In this document: piece after piece, positions 43,764 to 52,253 of the stretch
Position numbering within the stretch: position 1 is the first letter of the stretch
How the letters are laid out: each line of letters starts with the position of its first letter
NCBI GenBank assembly: GCA_964491515.1
Contig: CAZBGQ010000001.1
Coordinates: 107,732-171,731 of the forward strand
DNA length: 64,000 bases
Reading direction: 5' to 3'
DNA from: CAZBGQ01 sp964491515
GTDB lineage: Bacteria; Patescibacteriota; Gracilibacteria; UBA1369; UBA12473
Notes under the pieces: generated by a model
Databases searched by the model: none
Told to the model about the DNA's origin: nothing
The model's input: only the letters and a program-made list of their open reading frames with translations
Position numbers and translations under genes: made by a program

Positions 43764-45334
43764 TAGTACATAGTGGTTAAATAACACGATTCACAATACA
43801 CGACCTCAGAACGACCCGACGGATAAGACGTCTTAATTTTAGTATCACATTTCACACACAACCGATCCCAAAGTCTCACGGGATTCCGAAGCGCCAATCT
43901 ATCTAAATGACGTTGCTCCGGACAACGCGTGGGCAAAGAAACCCCAAACCTCTCGTAAAATTTCTCTTCCTGAGGAATCACACGAAACGGCTTATTCATA
44001 ACCGAACAAGAACGAAATGAATCATCACTTTTCAAGCTCGGAACCTCATACCAATCCCACCCACGTTCCTCAACTTTTACTCGTTCAAGTGGAAACAAAT
44101 CCATAGCTACCGATTCATTGTACGCAAAAGGTGAAGCTTCAACGGGGAAAAACTCTCCCCACTCTCCCGTTTCTTTCATATGCTGAATGATTTTGGGAAC
44201 CAACACTTCATATTCAGCTTTCGTGTACTGTTTATTCAAAACACAATATTGAGCCTTCTTTAATCCTACCGAGCCAAAACAGTTCGACACACCCTGAGAC
44301 AACATCCCACAATACGTAGACTCACTCACCGCTCCATACGAATAATAACAAAACCTTAACCTATTAACTTCTTCGTAAAATCCCATCACTTCGTAAAGCA
44401 ACTCACCCTTCTCTCCCTGACACAAATCCATTGAATCTTTAATATCAATCAGCTGATATCCATAACGGATATCCCAACAACGCTCCGCGTTATAAACATC
44501 ATACGCATTCTTAGAACTAAAAATATAATTACCACTTACTTCCTCATTCTGAACACCAACATAAGCACGTCGCGGGACCGTTTTCTTAAGCTGCTCCCAC
44601 TCTTCCAAAATAGACTCCAAATTTGTAGAAATTTTCCGCTCATACTCCTCCTTAGAATAAGGCTTATTCAAAATATAATATTGCTTATGATTCAACCCCA
44701 CACAAGCAAAACAGTTCGAAGAATTTCGAACATCCAAACAATACTTAAGATCACGTGAATTCTCACAATTCTGACATTTATAACAACTATACAAACGATT
44801 TGAATCCACACACTCTAGACACAATTCAGAATTTCGAACTGTCAGAGAGTCACAACAATCCTTAGACCCAAAAGGATTTCCATAATAACAATCTTCACAG
44901 TCCACCGACCCATACAACAGATAACAATTTTTAGACGTACCTACAATATTACAGTACCCACAATTCTCATTTTTATAAGAAATCAACGCCAAATGAGGAA
45001 CCTCATTTCGAAGCTCCACAAACTGTTCAAAAAAAGGTCGATTAAAATCAAAATTCCTTCCATACGTTTTCCCATCCCATTCATCTCCATACCACGCTTC
45101 GTGTGAATAAACTGGGAACGGAGAATCTGGATTGTACATAGAAATAATATCCACTCCAGTGGCATCACATTTTCGTGAATAAAACGTATGCTCATTTCGG
45201 AACGCCAACCGTCTCTGCAGACGACACTGCGGACACAATGTGGGGCAAGGCACCTGCATTCTTCGATAAAAACTCTGATCACTCTCAGAAATCAAAAATC
45301 CTCCCAAACATTGACGACAAACAGCTTCCCCCAT
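43763..45334 (-). CDS. Cys-rich protein with terminal zinc ribbons (paralogue A)
   Basis: 523-aa paralogue of the next gene, sharing layout end to end: N-terminal CxxC pair (AVCRQCLGGFL), a CPTLCPQCRLQRRLAFRNEH segment, YGRNFDFNRPFFEQFVELRN, a central run of Cys-pair units (NCYLLYGSVDCEDCYYGNPF; CLECVDSNRLYSCYKCQNC), YSKEEYERK and YTKAEYEVL blocks, and a C-terminal zinc ribbon CVKCDTKIKTSYPS... YCESCY. More than 30 cysteines with no signal peptide suggests cytosolic metal binding rather than disulfides. First gene of the pair, with a promoter facing the TrmB-like regulator. Confidence 0.8.
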   Translation of the reverse strand: MGEAVCRQCLGGFLISESDQSFYRRMQVPCPTLCPQCRLQRRLAFRNEHTFYSRKCDATGVDIISMYNPDSPFPVYSHEAWYGDEWDGKTYGRNFDFNRPFFEQFVELRNEVPHLALISYKNENCGYCNIVGTSKNCYLLYGSVDCEDCYYGNPFGSKDCCDSLTVRNSELCLECVDSNRLYSCYKCQNCENSRDLKYCLDVRNSSNCFACVGLNHKQYYILNKPYSKEEYERKISTNLESILEEWEQLKKTVPRRAYVGVQNEEVSGNYIFSSKNAYDVYNAERCWDIRYGYQLIDIKDSMDLCQGEKGELLYEVMGFYEEVNRLRFCYYSYGAVSESTYCGMLSQGVSNCFGSVGLKKAQYCVLNKQYTKAEYEVLVPKIIQHMKETGEWGEFFPVEASPFAYNESVAMDLFPLERVKVEERGWDWYEVPSLKSDDSFRSCSVMNKPFRVIPQEEKFYERFGVSLPTRCPEQRHLDRLALRNPVRLWDRLCVKCDTKIKTSYPSGRSEVVYCESCYLTTMY

Positions 45335-45359
45335 GAATAGTATTTAATTCTAAGACTAA

Positions 45360-45388
45360 CAAATAAACCGACTACAACCGACAGTCAA
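45360..45388 (-). promoter_or_regulatory. Candidate promoter of the Cys-rich pair
   Basis: - strand TTGACT (45388-45383), 17-nt spacer, TATTTG (45365-45360), 26 nt before the ATG of paralogue A. Confidence 0.5.
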
Positions 45389-45408
45389 CCCCTTGAAAGA
45401 AATCCCAC

Positions 45409-45460
45409 TTGATTAACAGATCAACAATAATTACACTTAGTGTGTCGAAATTCGCCGACA
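45409..45460 (+). promoter_or_regulatory. Candidate regulator promoter with two inverted repeats
   Basis: TTGATT (45409-45414), 17 nt, TACACT (45432-45437) towards the TrmB-family gene. The inverted repeat TTGAT-N6-ATCAA (45409-45424) covers the -35 and TGTCG-N8-CGACA (45443-45460) covers the start region: plausible autoregulatory operators. Confidence 0.45.
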
Positions 45461-45476
45461 ATAACCCGAGTCACCC

Positions 45477-46211
45477 ATGTATGACCAAGACCTCATTCGC
45501 CTAGGATTTACAGAAAAAGAAGCAGCGGTCTACCTAGCCCTAATTCAATACGGTGCCTCCCCTGCCTCAACACTCGCCCGTCGCACCAAAATCAAACGCA
45601 CCTCCATGTATGACGTGCTCAATTCTTTACTTGAAAAAAACCTCATCCGCACCTTTAAACAAGGCCTTCATACTTACTTTGTAATTGATGATATTAACAA
45701 ATTAGCTCTTCACGAAAAACAACGCCTCACGCTCGCACAAAATCTCATCAAAACCCTCAAGGAAAACCAAGATCTCAATCCAGGCATTCAGGTACATCAC
45801 TACAAAGGACCTGAAGGCTATAGAGAAATCTATGAAGATATTCTGAAAATAAAACCCAAAGAACTACTAGGATGGATGAATCTCGATCATTTTTATCAAG
45901 CCATCGATGCAGAACGCGAGATAGCATGGACCAAAGAACGCATTGCCAGTGGCATCCATGTTCGACTTATTCTCCAGGAAAGCGAACTCACAAAAAACTT
46001 CCAAAAAGACGATAAAGATTCCAATCGTGAAACCCGCTTCATCCCCAAAGGGCACCCCTTTGAAACCAGTTGTCTCTTATTCGACAATACCATTACTTTT
46101 TTCGACTCCCGCAGTGACATAACTGCCATTCGAATATACAACCCACAACTTTTCCAAATGCAAAAACAAATTTTTGAAATGAATTGGGGCGCACTCCCCA
46201 CTAACGGGTAG
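45477..46211 (+). CDS. TrmB-family transcriptional regulator
   Basis: 244-aa regulator. N-terminal winged helix (about 1-75): LIRLGFTEKEAAVYLALIQY, GASPASTLARRTKIKRTSMY, DVLNSLLEKNLIRTFKQG, characteristic of TrmB. C-terminal domain (about 100-240) is alpha/beta with VHHYKGPEGYREIYEDILK, a PLD-like sensor as in other bacterial members. Divergent from the Cys-rich pair, so probably controls them and itself. Its end overlaps the convergent neighbour by 11 nt. Confidence 0.88.
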   Translation: MYDQDLIRLGFTEKEAAVYLALIQYGASPASTLARRTKIKRTSMYDVLNSLLEKNLIRTFKQGLHTYFVIDDINKLALHEKQRLTLAQNLIKTLKENQDLNPGIQVHHYKGPEGYREIYEDILKIKPKELLGWMNLDHFYQAIDAEREIAWTKERIASGIHVRLILQESELTKNFQKDDKDSNRETRFIPKGHPFETSCLLFDNTITFFDSRSDITAIRIYNPQLFQMQKQIFEMNWGALPTNG

Positions 46212-48180
46212 TAGAATAACATCCCTGAGTTTTACAAAAATAAACATACGCCTCTTCCGCCACTCTTGTTGAAAACACTTTATCTCCTCGCTTCATATCG
46301 CGTGCCACTAATATCTGACGATCAACCTGCTTTTCAGAATCCCAATAACGATGAATCCCCATCTCATAATAAAATTCTCCATCATAGTAATCTACATAAT
46401 CTGATAAGCGCTCCATAAACCAAACATCAGCCTCAGGAACCACAATATCTTTTTCTTCTTTCTTCAACTGATAATATGGAAAATTCGTTCTGGAATCCGC
46501 AATCCGCGCTGCATCATAAAGTTCCATAGACATCCTAAAGGCTACGACTTTTTCCTTACCCTTAGCAGTAGAAAAAACCATAGGCCCAGGAGCATCCTCC
46601 GGCCCTACATATGACTCTTTTGCAACATCTCGTGCCATTAAATATTGTCTTCCACCAACATAAACCACATATAAATCCTGAGGATACCCATCATACGACT
46701 GAGTAGACTTAAATTCTCCAATATATTGCCACAAAAGAATATCATTTGATCGGACTAAAATATCATGATCTAAAGCTTCTGTAGCATCAAAAGCTTTACG
46801 ATATTGAGCAAAATGCTGATACGGCCGTCCCACATCCACACCTTGCGCCAAAAAATAAGCTTGATTATCAATCATAAATGAATCCAGCAGCGGAATTCGA
46901 GCCAAAGTATCATCTGGAACATTTCGAAGCGCACCCTTATTTTGCAACAAATGCTGTGTCATTAATTGCTCAAGCTGAAGAGATTCCAACTGCCCCTCAG
47001 ACAAACAATATCGAATCGCTAAATCAACCAACATACTAGGTACTAAAGTATCCCTAAAAAAAGAAACATTCTTATCCTTATCCAATGGAAATTTTGAATC
47101 CCAATAAAAAGTTACCCCCTCCAATTCGCGCGCCAAATAATCATCAAGAGCTTCTCTTTGAGCATGAGCATCCTCATGTCCCTGTTCATAACCGGCTCGC
47201 CACAAACCAACTCCTGCCGTCAAACCAATCGCAACCGCAATAGACAAACGAGTGGCTGCACGATTTCTATGAGCTCTACGAGAAAAATAATTCCTACCCG
47301 ACACAAGATGAAGTGTTGCAAAATCATATTTCTCCAACATCGGAAAAAGCGGACTTAACCCTTTCAAATTTTTGAAACGCCCTTTTTCTCCTCTCAACAA
47401 GCCTCCAATAATATCATCATATTTAGACTGACGATCAATCCCTCCATGAACAATCTGTCCTCGTATAACATCCGACAAACGAATAGCAACCTCAACTAAC
47501 GCGTAATAGTGAGAAGGATGCAAAGGATCATCCTCTCTTGCAACCTGATAAAGAACTTGAGCCAACTGCAATGAAAAATGACTGTGCCCTGAATCCGACC
47601 TAAAACCTCCCCTCCCCAATGCAAATTCAACATCCAACATACCTGTTGTTGAATCAATCGAACCACGCAATGTTTCAAACAATGCCTGATGAAAAGAATC
47701 CTCCTCCACATTATGAACTTGCAAAGGATAAGAAGATTCCCCCCAACGATTTCCTGCAATACGACAAATACGTTCTCTTGTTTCATCAATTGAAAGCGCT
47801 CCTTCCATACTCTCCGGCCCATTAAAAATTTCACTCATGCTCCGACAAACCATAATTTGTGGCTGAAACCCCCAAGTACCACAAAAATCAAGAATTCCGC
47901 GAATCACAGCGTCACTATATGTAGGATCCTCAATGCTCCCCTCCCTAAGAAACCGCGCCATACGCTCCCTAAATGTTAAAGGAACCATTTTACCTACATA
48001 AAACATAACTTGTCGTTCATCAAGTTCCTGCATAAAATCCGATTCATCTTCCCCCGAAACACGCTTACCATTCACAGTCAGACTCATATAAGAATCCGAT
48101 TTCCTCACAGGGGCAAACGGATCCGTCAGTAAATGAGGTAACGGCATGTAGCGACGTTCTGCAGGTTTAGTTCTCCCCAT
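46201..48180 (-). CDS. Large single-pass membrane protein, unknown
   Basis: 659-aa protein. The N-terminal 300 residues are mostly helical (FLREGSIEDPTYSDAVIRGI; LQLAQVLYQVAREDDPLHPS). One transmembrane helix lies near 311-328 (LSIAVAIGLTAGVGLWRAG), then an acidic helical region and a C-terminal beta-rich, Tyr-rich part (about 500-659: FPYYQLKKEEKDIVV, YVDYYDGEFYYEMG). Two repeats of a KVFST-type motif occur (MVFSTAKGKEKVVAFRM and KVFSTRVAEEAYVYF), each preceded by ARDxxK, so the C-terminus contains a duplicated module. No family recognised. Confidence 0.7.
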   Translation of the reverse strand: MGRTKPAERRYMPLPHLLTDPFAPVRKSDSYMSLTVNGKRVSGEDESDFMQELDERQVMFYVGKMVPLTFRERMARFLREGSIEDPTYSDAVIRGILDFCGTWGFQPQIMVCRSMSEIFNGPESMEGALSIDETRERICRIAGNRWGESSYPLQVHNVEEDSFHQALFETLRGSIDSTTGMLDVEFALGRGGFRSDSGHSHFSLQLAQVLYQVAREDDPLHPSHYYALVEVAIRLSDVIRGQIVHGGIDRQSKYDDIIGGLLRGEKGRFKNLKGLSPLFPMLEKYDFATLHLVSGRNYFSRRAHRNRAATRLSIAVAIGLTAGVGLWRAGYEQGHEDAHAQREALDDYLARELEGVTFYWDSKFPLDKDKNVSFFRDTLVPSMLVDLAIRYCLSEGQLESLQLEQLMTQHLLQNKGALRNVPDDTLARIPLLDSFMIDNQAYFLAQGVDVGRPYQHFAQYRKAFDATEALDHDILVRSNDILLWQYIGEFKSTQSYDGYPQDLYVVYVGGRQYLMARDVAKESYVGPEDAPGPMVFSTAKGKEKVVAFRMSMELYDAARIADSRTNFPYYQLKKEEKDIVVPEADVWFMERLSDYVDYYDGEFYYEMGIHRYWDSEKQVDRQILVARDMKRGDKVFSTRVAEEAYVYFCKTQGCYSTTR

Positions 48181-48325
48181 ATATAAATCCTCTTAAAGGT
48201 ATATATTTTTAACAGATTTAGCGGGAAATGTCAACAGATTAGCGTGTAGCTTCCCTATTCGATATTTGTATCCGCACAGATTTTGGCCTATTTTAAAGTC
48301 ACAAACCATAACCTCTCCCAACCTC

Positions 48326-49777
48326 ATGAAACTAGAAATTAAAGAGAAAATTACCAAATGCGATCTACTGGTTATTCCTTTTTACGAAGGGAAAAAGCCA
48401 CCATCCAGTCAAAGCGTGGCACTTAAAAATCAGTATCGAGGAGACTTCGAAGCCAAGCCCAACGAAACCGTAATGCTGTATCAAAAAAACAAGGTCACTC
48501 CACGAATTTTACTCGTAGGCCTTGGAAAACAAGACAAAGCAAACTTAGAAACATGGAGACAAGCCGGCGGAACCATTATGAATCACATAAAAACCCCGAT
48601 TCAAACCATCGCCATTCTTCCTCCACGAGACGACGCAGAACTAGTTGGCGCCTTCATGGAAGGCCTTCTCCTCTCCCACTATCACTACAATGATTTCATT
48701 AACGACTCCAAACGGAAAACTCATGAGCTCACCACCGCCACTCTCATAATTCAAGACAAAAAACAACGAACCGAACTAACCACCTCCCTCAAAGAAATTA
48801 AAATCGTCACCGACGCCGTCAAATCCACTCGTGACATGGTCAATGCCCCCAGCAATGCCATGAGTCCCCGGATTATGGCCAAAAACGCACGCGCCATCGC
48901 TCAAAAATCCTCAAAAATGACCTGCAAAGTATTCGATGAGAAAAAACTCGCCAAACTAAAAATGGGGTGTTTATTAGGAGTAGGAGCCGGAGCCAAAGAA
49001 GACACCAACCTAATAATTCTCGAACACAAGTACAAACCAACCAACAAAAAACCTATTGTTTTGATCGGAAAAGGTATCTGTTTTGATGCAGGCGGGCTCA
49101 ACATCAAAACTCGAAATATGGAAGAAATGAAATACGACATGACCGGTGCCGCCACCATCCTGGGAGTATTTGAAATATTAAGCAAACTCAAACTTCCTCT
49201 TCATGTAATAGGAATCGCAGCTTGTGCCGAGAATCTTGTTGGCGCCGGAGCCATCAAGCCAGGAGACATTCTCAATAACTATGACGGCACCACCGTAGAA
49301 GTCACCAACACCGACGCCGAAGGCCGCCTCGTTCTAAGCGATGCCATCGCCTATGCCGTCAAACAATACAAACCAGAAGGAATCATCGACGTTGCCACGC
49401 TTACTGGCGCCGCCATCATGGCCCTTGGATACGAATTAAGCGCACTCATGAGCAACGAATCCTCTTGGGGGAATCGTGTCAAAGACGCGGCCGAGGCGGT
49501 CAACGAACCACTCTGGGAACTTCCAACCTATGAAGACTACAAGCAACACCTTAAATCTCCGATTGCCGATGTCGCCAACTACAGCCCTAAACCAAGTGCT
49601 GGCACCATCATGGGAGGGTTATTTCTTGAATATTTCACAAAGGGAACTCCATGGGCACACCTAGACATGGGAGGCAGTGCATGGACAAAAACCAAACTTC
49701 CTTACGTTCCCACCGGTGCAACTGGAAGAAACGTTCGGACACTGTGGAAGTTCTTAGAAAATTCGACTCAAAAATAA
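48326..49777 (+). CDS. pepA: Leucyl aminopeptidase (M17)
   Basis: 483-aa two-metal aminopeptidase when started at 48326 (MKLEIKEKITKCDLLVIPFY); the longer reading adds 20 residues of leader-like sequence. Seen: IGKGICFDAGGLNIKTRNME, MKYDMTGAATILG, AENLVGAGAIKPGDIL, and the signature NTDAEGRLVLSDA, with metal-binding Lys, Asp and Glu residues in place. Final GGSAWTKTKLPYVPTGATG is also typical. Cytosolic peptide turnover. Pyrimidine-rich leader (CCTCTCCCAACCTC). Confidence 0.95.
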   Translation: MKLEIKEKITKCDLLVIPFYEGKKPPSSQSVALKNQYRGDFEAKPNETVMLYQKNKVTPRILLVGLGKQDKANLETWRQAGGTIMNHIKTPIQTIAILPPRDDAELVGAFMEGLLLSHYHYNDFINDSKRKTHELTTATLIIQDKKQRTELTTSLKEIKIVTDAVKSTRDMVNAPSNAMSPRIMAKNARAIAQKSSKMTCKVFDEKKLAKLKMGCLLGVGAGAKEDTNLIILEHKYKPTNKKPIVLIGKGICFDAGGLNIKTRNMEEMKYDMTGAATILGVFEILSKLKLPLHVIGIAACAENLVGAGAIKPGDILNNYDGTTVEVTNTDAEGRLVLSDAIAYAVKQYKPEGIIDVATLTGAAIMALGYELSALMSNESSWGNRVKDAAEAVNEPLWELPTYEDYKQHLKSPIADVANYSPKPSAGTIMGGLFLEYFTKGTPWAHLDMGGSAWTKTKLPYVPTGATGRNVRTLWKFLENSTQK

Positions 49778-49792
49778 AGACATCTTTTCTTA

Positions 49793-49866
49793 ACTGTAGA
49801 ATTCCAAATTTGCGAGACTATATTTCCAGGTTCGAAAACCCATTCATGTCAAATGAATTCTACAGT
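49793..49866. repeat. Inverted repeat flanking a 50-nt centre
   Basis: ACTGTAGAATTC (49793-49804) and GAATTCTACAGT (49855-49866) are perfect 12-bp inverted arms. The centre contains a smaller hairpin GGTT-CGAA-AACC. It lies between convergent pepA and the DUF151 gene. No T-run follows either arm, so a simple terminator is doubtful; a small inverted-repeat element or a structured RNA is possible. Confidence 0.6.
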
Positions 49867-49888
49867 AAGAAAAACTTACTCCACAAAA

Positions 49889-50530
49889 CTACTTACTTCC
49901 CCCCTCTCCCTGTTCTTTTTTACGAGCCTTTTCAAGCAAGGCCTTCAATCGAGCTACTTCATCCTCATCAAACTGTGTCTTAGCCTTACTTGGAGGATGA
50001 AATTTAGCTTTTGTTTTCTTATTATCTTGCTTTGAAGCATCCACCAACGCCTCCAGTTTAACAGAAGGCATTCCTGTTTCTGGATCAGCAGGAAACGGAT
50101 TGTCCTGACCGGCCACATCCAATACTGAACGTGCCACAAAAATAGGCACCTCCATATCAAGTGCCACCGCAATCGAATCACTTGGACGTGCATCCAACAT
50201 AAGCGGCTTTTTATTCCCGATATCAATAGCAATGGTCGCGTAATAAGTTGCCGCATCCAACTGTTCAATCGCTACATACAAAACATGCCCACCCATTTCA
50301 TGAATAACATTTCCAATCAACATATGAGTCAAGGGCCGTGTCACCTCAACATTTTGAAATGCCATGGCAATCGCACGTGCCTCAGGTTCTCCAATCCAAA
50401 TTGGTAAAATACGATTATTTTCTGGTTCGTACAAAACAACCACTGGACTATTCATAGTCGGCTCCTCCAATAATGCGATCACTCGGACCGGCATCAATTC
50501 ATCTTCAGCATGTGCACCTCCTTTTGTCAT
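49889..50530 (-). CDS. DUF151 bifunctional nuclease-like protein
   Basis: 213 aa from the ATG at 50530 (MTKGGAHAEDELMPVRVIAL). Seen: the DUF151 (BFN) core with VVVLYEPENNRILPIWIGEPEARAIAM read across residues 29-55, THMLIGNVIHEMGGHVLYVA, and LDARPSDSIAVALDMEVPIFV. In plants and bacteria this fold has been linked to nuclease activity on RNA and DNA. The C-terminus has a helical QFDEDEVARLKALLEKARKK tail like a UVR motif, often fused to BFN domains. Convergent with pepA. Confidence 0.85.
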   Translation of the reverse strand: MTKGGAHAEDELMPVRVIALLEEPTMNSPVVVLYEPENNRILPIWIGEPEARAIAMAFQNVEVTRPLTHMLIGNVIHEMGGHVLYVAIEQLDAATYYATIAIDIGNKKPLMLDARPSDSIAVALDMEVPIFVARSVLDVAGQDNPFPADPETGMPSVKLEALVDASKQDNKKTKAKFHPPSKAKTQFDEDEVARLKALLEKARKKEQGEGGSK

Positions 50531-50575
50531 AGTAAAGCCATTATAGAAAATTCTAACAAACAAGCAAGCAACGAA

Positions 50576-51091
50576 TTAAGCCTCTCTCGAAATTTCTGCA
50601 GCCTCACATAACCGTGCAACTGCCTCATAAACCTCCTGTCTATTCACATCTCTAGGCCAAAGCAATCCATCCGCCTCAATCAATACTGCTCCACCAGGAA
50701 AACATATATTTAGACCTTTTTCATCAGCAACAACCTCATACCCCCCTGAGGCGCTAAGAGAGGAAATTCCTTTCTGCGAAAGAAAAGCCCTAAGCCGAAC
50801 AACAGAGAAGATACCGCGAACAAGCTCATTAAACGCTAAAGGATCTGATACCGAATCTAAAGCCACTTCGGGAATAAGAACCACCGCCTCAGGTCCTTCC
50901 GCATCTTGAATAATCAACATCGACCCACTTCCTTCTAAAACAAACGTCAATGTAAATCCACCCGCTCCAATAGCTTCACGACGAACTCCTTTCTCTTTCA
51001 TAGAAGTCAAAATTTCAATCAGCAAAGGGCGTCGTGCCTCCCATTCAACAACCAAAGAATCCAATTCCGATCTATCTAAACTTTCTGACAT
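50576..51091 (-). CDS. Unknown soluble protein
   Basis: 171-aa alpha/beta protein. Helical N-terminus (SESLDRSELDSLVVEWEARR), alternating strands (GGFTLTFVLEGSGSMLIIQD; GYEVVADEKGLNICFPGG), helical C-terminus. The profile resembles small hypothetical proteins rather than any enzyme I know. Its start is 21 nt from the next - strand gene upstream, and DUF151 follows after 45 nt, so all three may share a transcript. Confidence 0.6.
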   Translation of the reverse strand: MSESLDRSELDSLVVEWEARRPLLIEILTSMKEKGVRREAIGAGGFTLTFVLEGSGSMLIIQDAEGPEAVVLIPEVALDSVSDPLAFNELVRGIFSVVRLRAFLSQKGISSLSASGGYEVVADEKGLNICFPGGAVLIEADGLLWPRDVNRQEVYEAVARLCEAAEISREA

Positions 51092-51112
51092 AGATTTTTA
51101 ATTAATAAGATA

Positions 51113-51529
51113 TTAACTACCACCTCTCATAGCTTCCTTTAAACGTTGGCCAAACGCTGAAGCATAGGCGTTCAACGCACGCACCATTTTACGATCAATC
51201 CATTGAGTATCTGGCTTCAAATTAAGCGAGTCACCAGACATACCCATAAATCGATCAGCGCGAACCCCAAATCCTTTTGGAAAATGACTAAACAAATGCT
51301 CTCCATCACTGTCAATCAACCTTGAAACAAAAAGATGTTTACGATCAGCGCTCACCACTGCTCCTAATCCAGTCACATAATCTTCCCCATACATTTCAAC
51401 CATCAGCTCAGAATCCCATCCTGTCATTTCAATAAACTGTTGAACCGTCACAGCATTCTCAGCCGTAAACCGTTCTATAAAATCTCGAGTTTCATCAACC
51501 AAAGGAGTGAATGATTCAGGGGTAGACAT
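51113..51529 (-). CDS. Unknown soluble protein
   Basis: 138-aa acidic protein, mostly helical at both ends (ETRDFIERFTAENAVTVQQF; KMVRALNAYASAFGQRLKEA) with strands in the middle (GAVVSADRKHLFVSRLID). No family recognised. Probably the first gene of a three-gene - strand unit. Host-type composition. Confidence 0.6.
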   Translation of the reverse strand: MSTPESFTPLVDETRDFIERFTAENAVTVQQFIEMTGWDSELMVEMYGEDYVTGLGAVVSADRKHLFVSRLIDSDGEHLFSHFPKGFGVRADRFMGMSGDSLNLKPDTQWIDRKMVRALNAYASAFGQRLKEAMRGGS

Positions 51530-51578
51530 GAATAAATAATTTTAAAATTGGAGCCCAAAATAGACAAAAATTCATATT

Positions 51579-51605
51579 TTGTCAAGTAGCCCGGGGAGTT
51601 ATAAT
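51579..51605 (+). promoter_or_regulatory. Candidate promoter
   Basis: TTGTCA (51579-51584), 15-nt spacer, perfect TATAAT (51600-51605). The short spacer is suboptimal. The -35 overlaps an inverted repeat GACAAAA/TATTTTGTC (51563-51583). Confidence 0.4.
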
Positions 51606-51629
51606 TTATCTAATCAAACCAGTTTTATT

Positions 51630-51728
51630 ATGAATACAACTAGAAACCATCCCAACCTAGGGCCGGACTACTTTTTTATTGGCCCAAACTTTAATAAATC
51701 TATTGAAAACATTTTCACTTACTCCTAA
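51630..51728 (+). CDS. Possible small ORF (32 aa)
   Basis: ATG at 51630, 25 nt after a TATAAT, reads MNTTRNHPNLGPDYFFIGPN and ends FNKSIENIFTYS-stop, 27 nt before the HEAT-protein gene. No similarity recognised; could be a leader peptide or chance. Confidence 0.25.
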   Translation: MNTTRNHPNLGPDYFFIGPNFNKSIENIFTYS

Positions 51729-51755
51729 TCTTTACTACGAAAAACCCATTCACTG

Positions 51756-52148
51756 ATGAATATTAAAAAAATTAAAAGAGTATTTTATTTCATCCTCAGC
51801 CTAGGAATCCTCTTATTTCTATTTGTTTTTCTTGTCACTTGTACTTTGATCGGTCATGGAGTCCGTGAACGTTGCCAAGAAGCTCAAACAAAATACACGG
51901 GAGAATGCGTCGAAGCCCTAATCGAAACTCTAAACGACGAATCCAATCCCTTTGCTGAAAGAAACTCAGCCACTTGGGCACTAGGTCAACTCGGAGACAA
52001 AAAAGCCCTCGAGACTTTAAAAAAACATTACACCGAAAACCCCAAAGACCACGAACCCTGGAACGAAGTCCTAAGCCAATACGAACTTTCCAAAGCTATA
52101 AAGCTAATTGAAAGTGATTTCAATATAAGTGCTTGGGTGTGGAGATAA
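51756..52148 (+). CDS. Membrane-anchored HEAT-like repeat protein
   Basis: 130-aa protein with one N-terminal transmembrane helix (about 9-31, FYFILSLGILLFLFVFLVTC) and an exported C-terminal domain containing a HEAT/PBS-lyase-type repeat: NPFAERNSATWALGQLGDKK, ALETLKKHYTENP. Two cysteines (CQEAQTKYTGEC) may pair. C-rich codon use like the host. Its stop is immediately followed by the first of four 24-26-bp repeats, making it the left member of a cassette-like series. Confidence 0.75.
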   Translation: MNIKKIKRVFYFILSLGILLFLFVFLVTCTLIGHGVRERCQEAQTKYTGECVEALIETLNDESNPFAERNSATWALGQLGDKKALETLKKHYTENPKDHEPWNEVLSQYELSKAIKLIESDFNISAWVWR

Positions 52149-52149
52149 T

Positions 52150-52173
52150 TGGCTGGCTAGTCGGGTTTAGTAC
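52150..52173 (+). repeat. Cassette-boundary repeat, copy 1
   Basis: TGGCTGGCTAGTCGGGTTTA then GTAC; TAGT variant. It starts two bases after the HEAT gene's stop. Shares the frame TGGCTGGC(T/C)A(G/C)TCGGGT(C/T)TAGTAC with the other copies. Confidence 0.85.
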
Positions 52174-52201
52174 AAATAAAAAACCATGAGTAAATTTAAT
52201 A

Positions 52202-52229
52202 TTGAGCTACGCGACTAAAACTGTATAAT
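52202..52229 (+). promoter_or_regulatory. Candidate promoter of the TGA-interrupted gene
   Basis: TTGAGC (52202-52207), 16-nt spacer, TATAAT (52224-52229), 25 nt before the ATG at 52254. Confidence 0.6.
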
Positions 52230-52253
52230 TCATCTCCTATAAACAAATAAACT

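Noticed and set aside
49829..49841. GGTTCGAAAACC looks like a tRNA T-arm.
   Set aside because: No acceptor, D or anticodon stems can be built around it; it is the inner hairpin of the inverted-repeat element.
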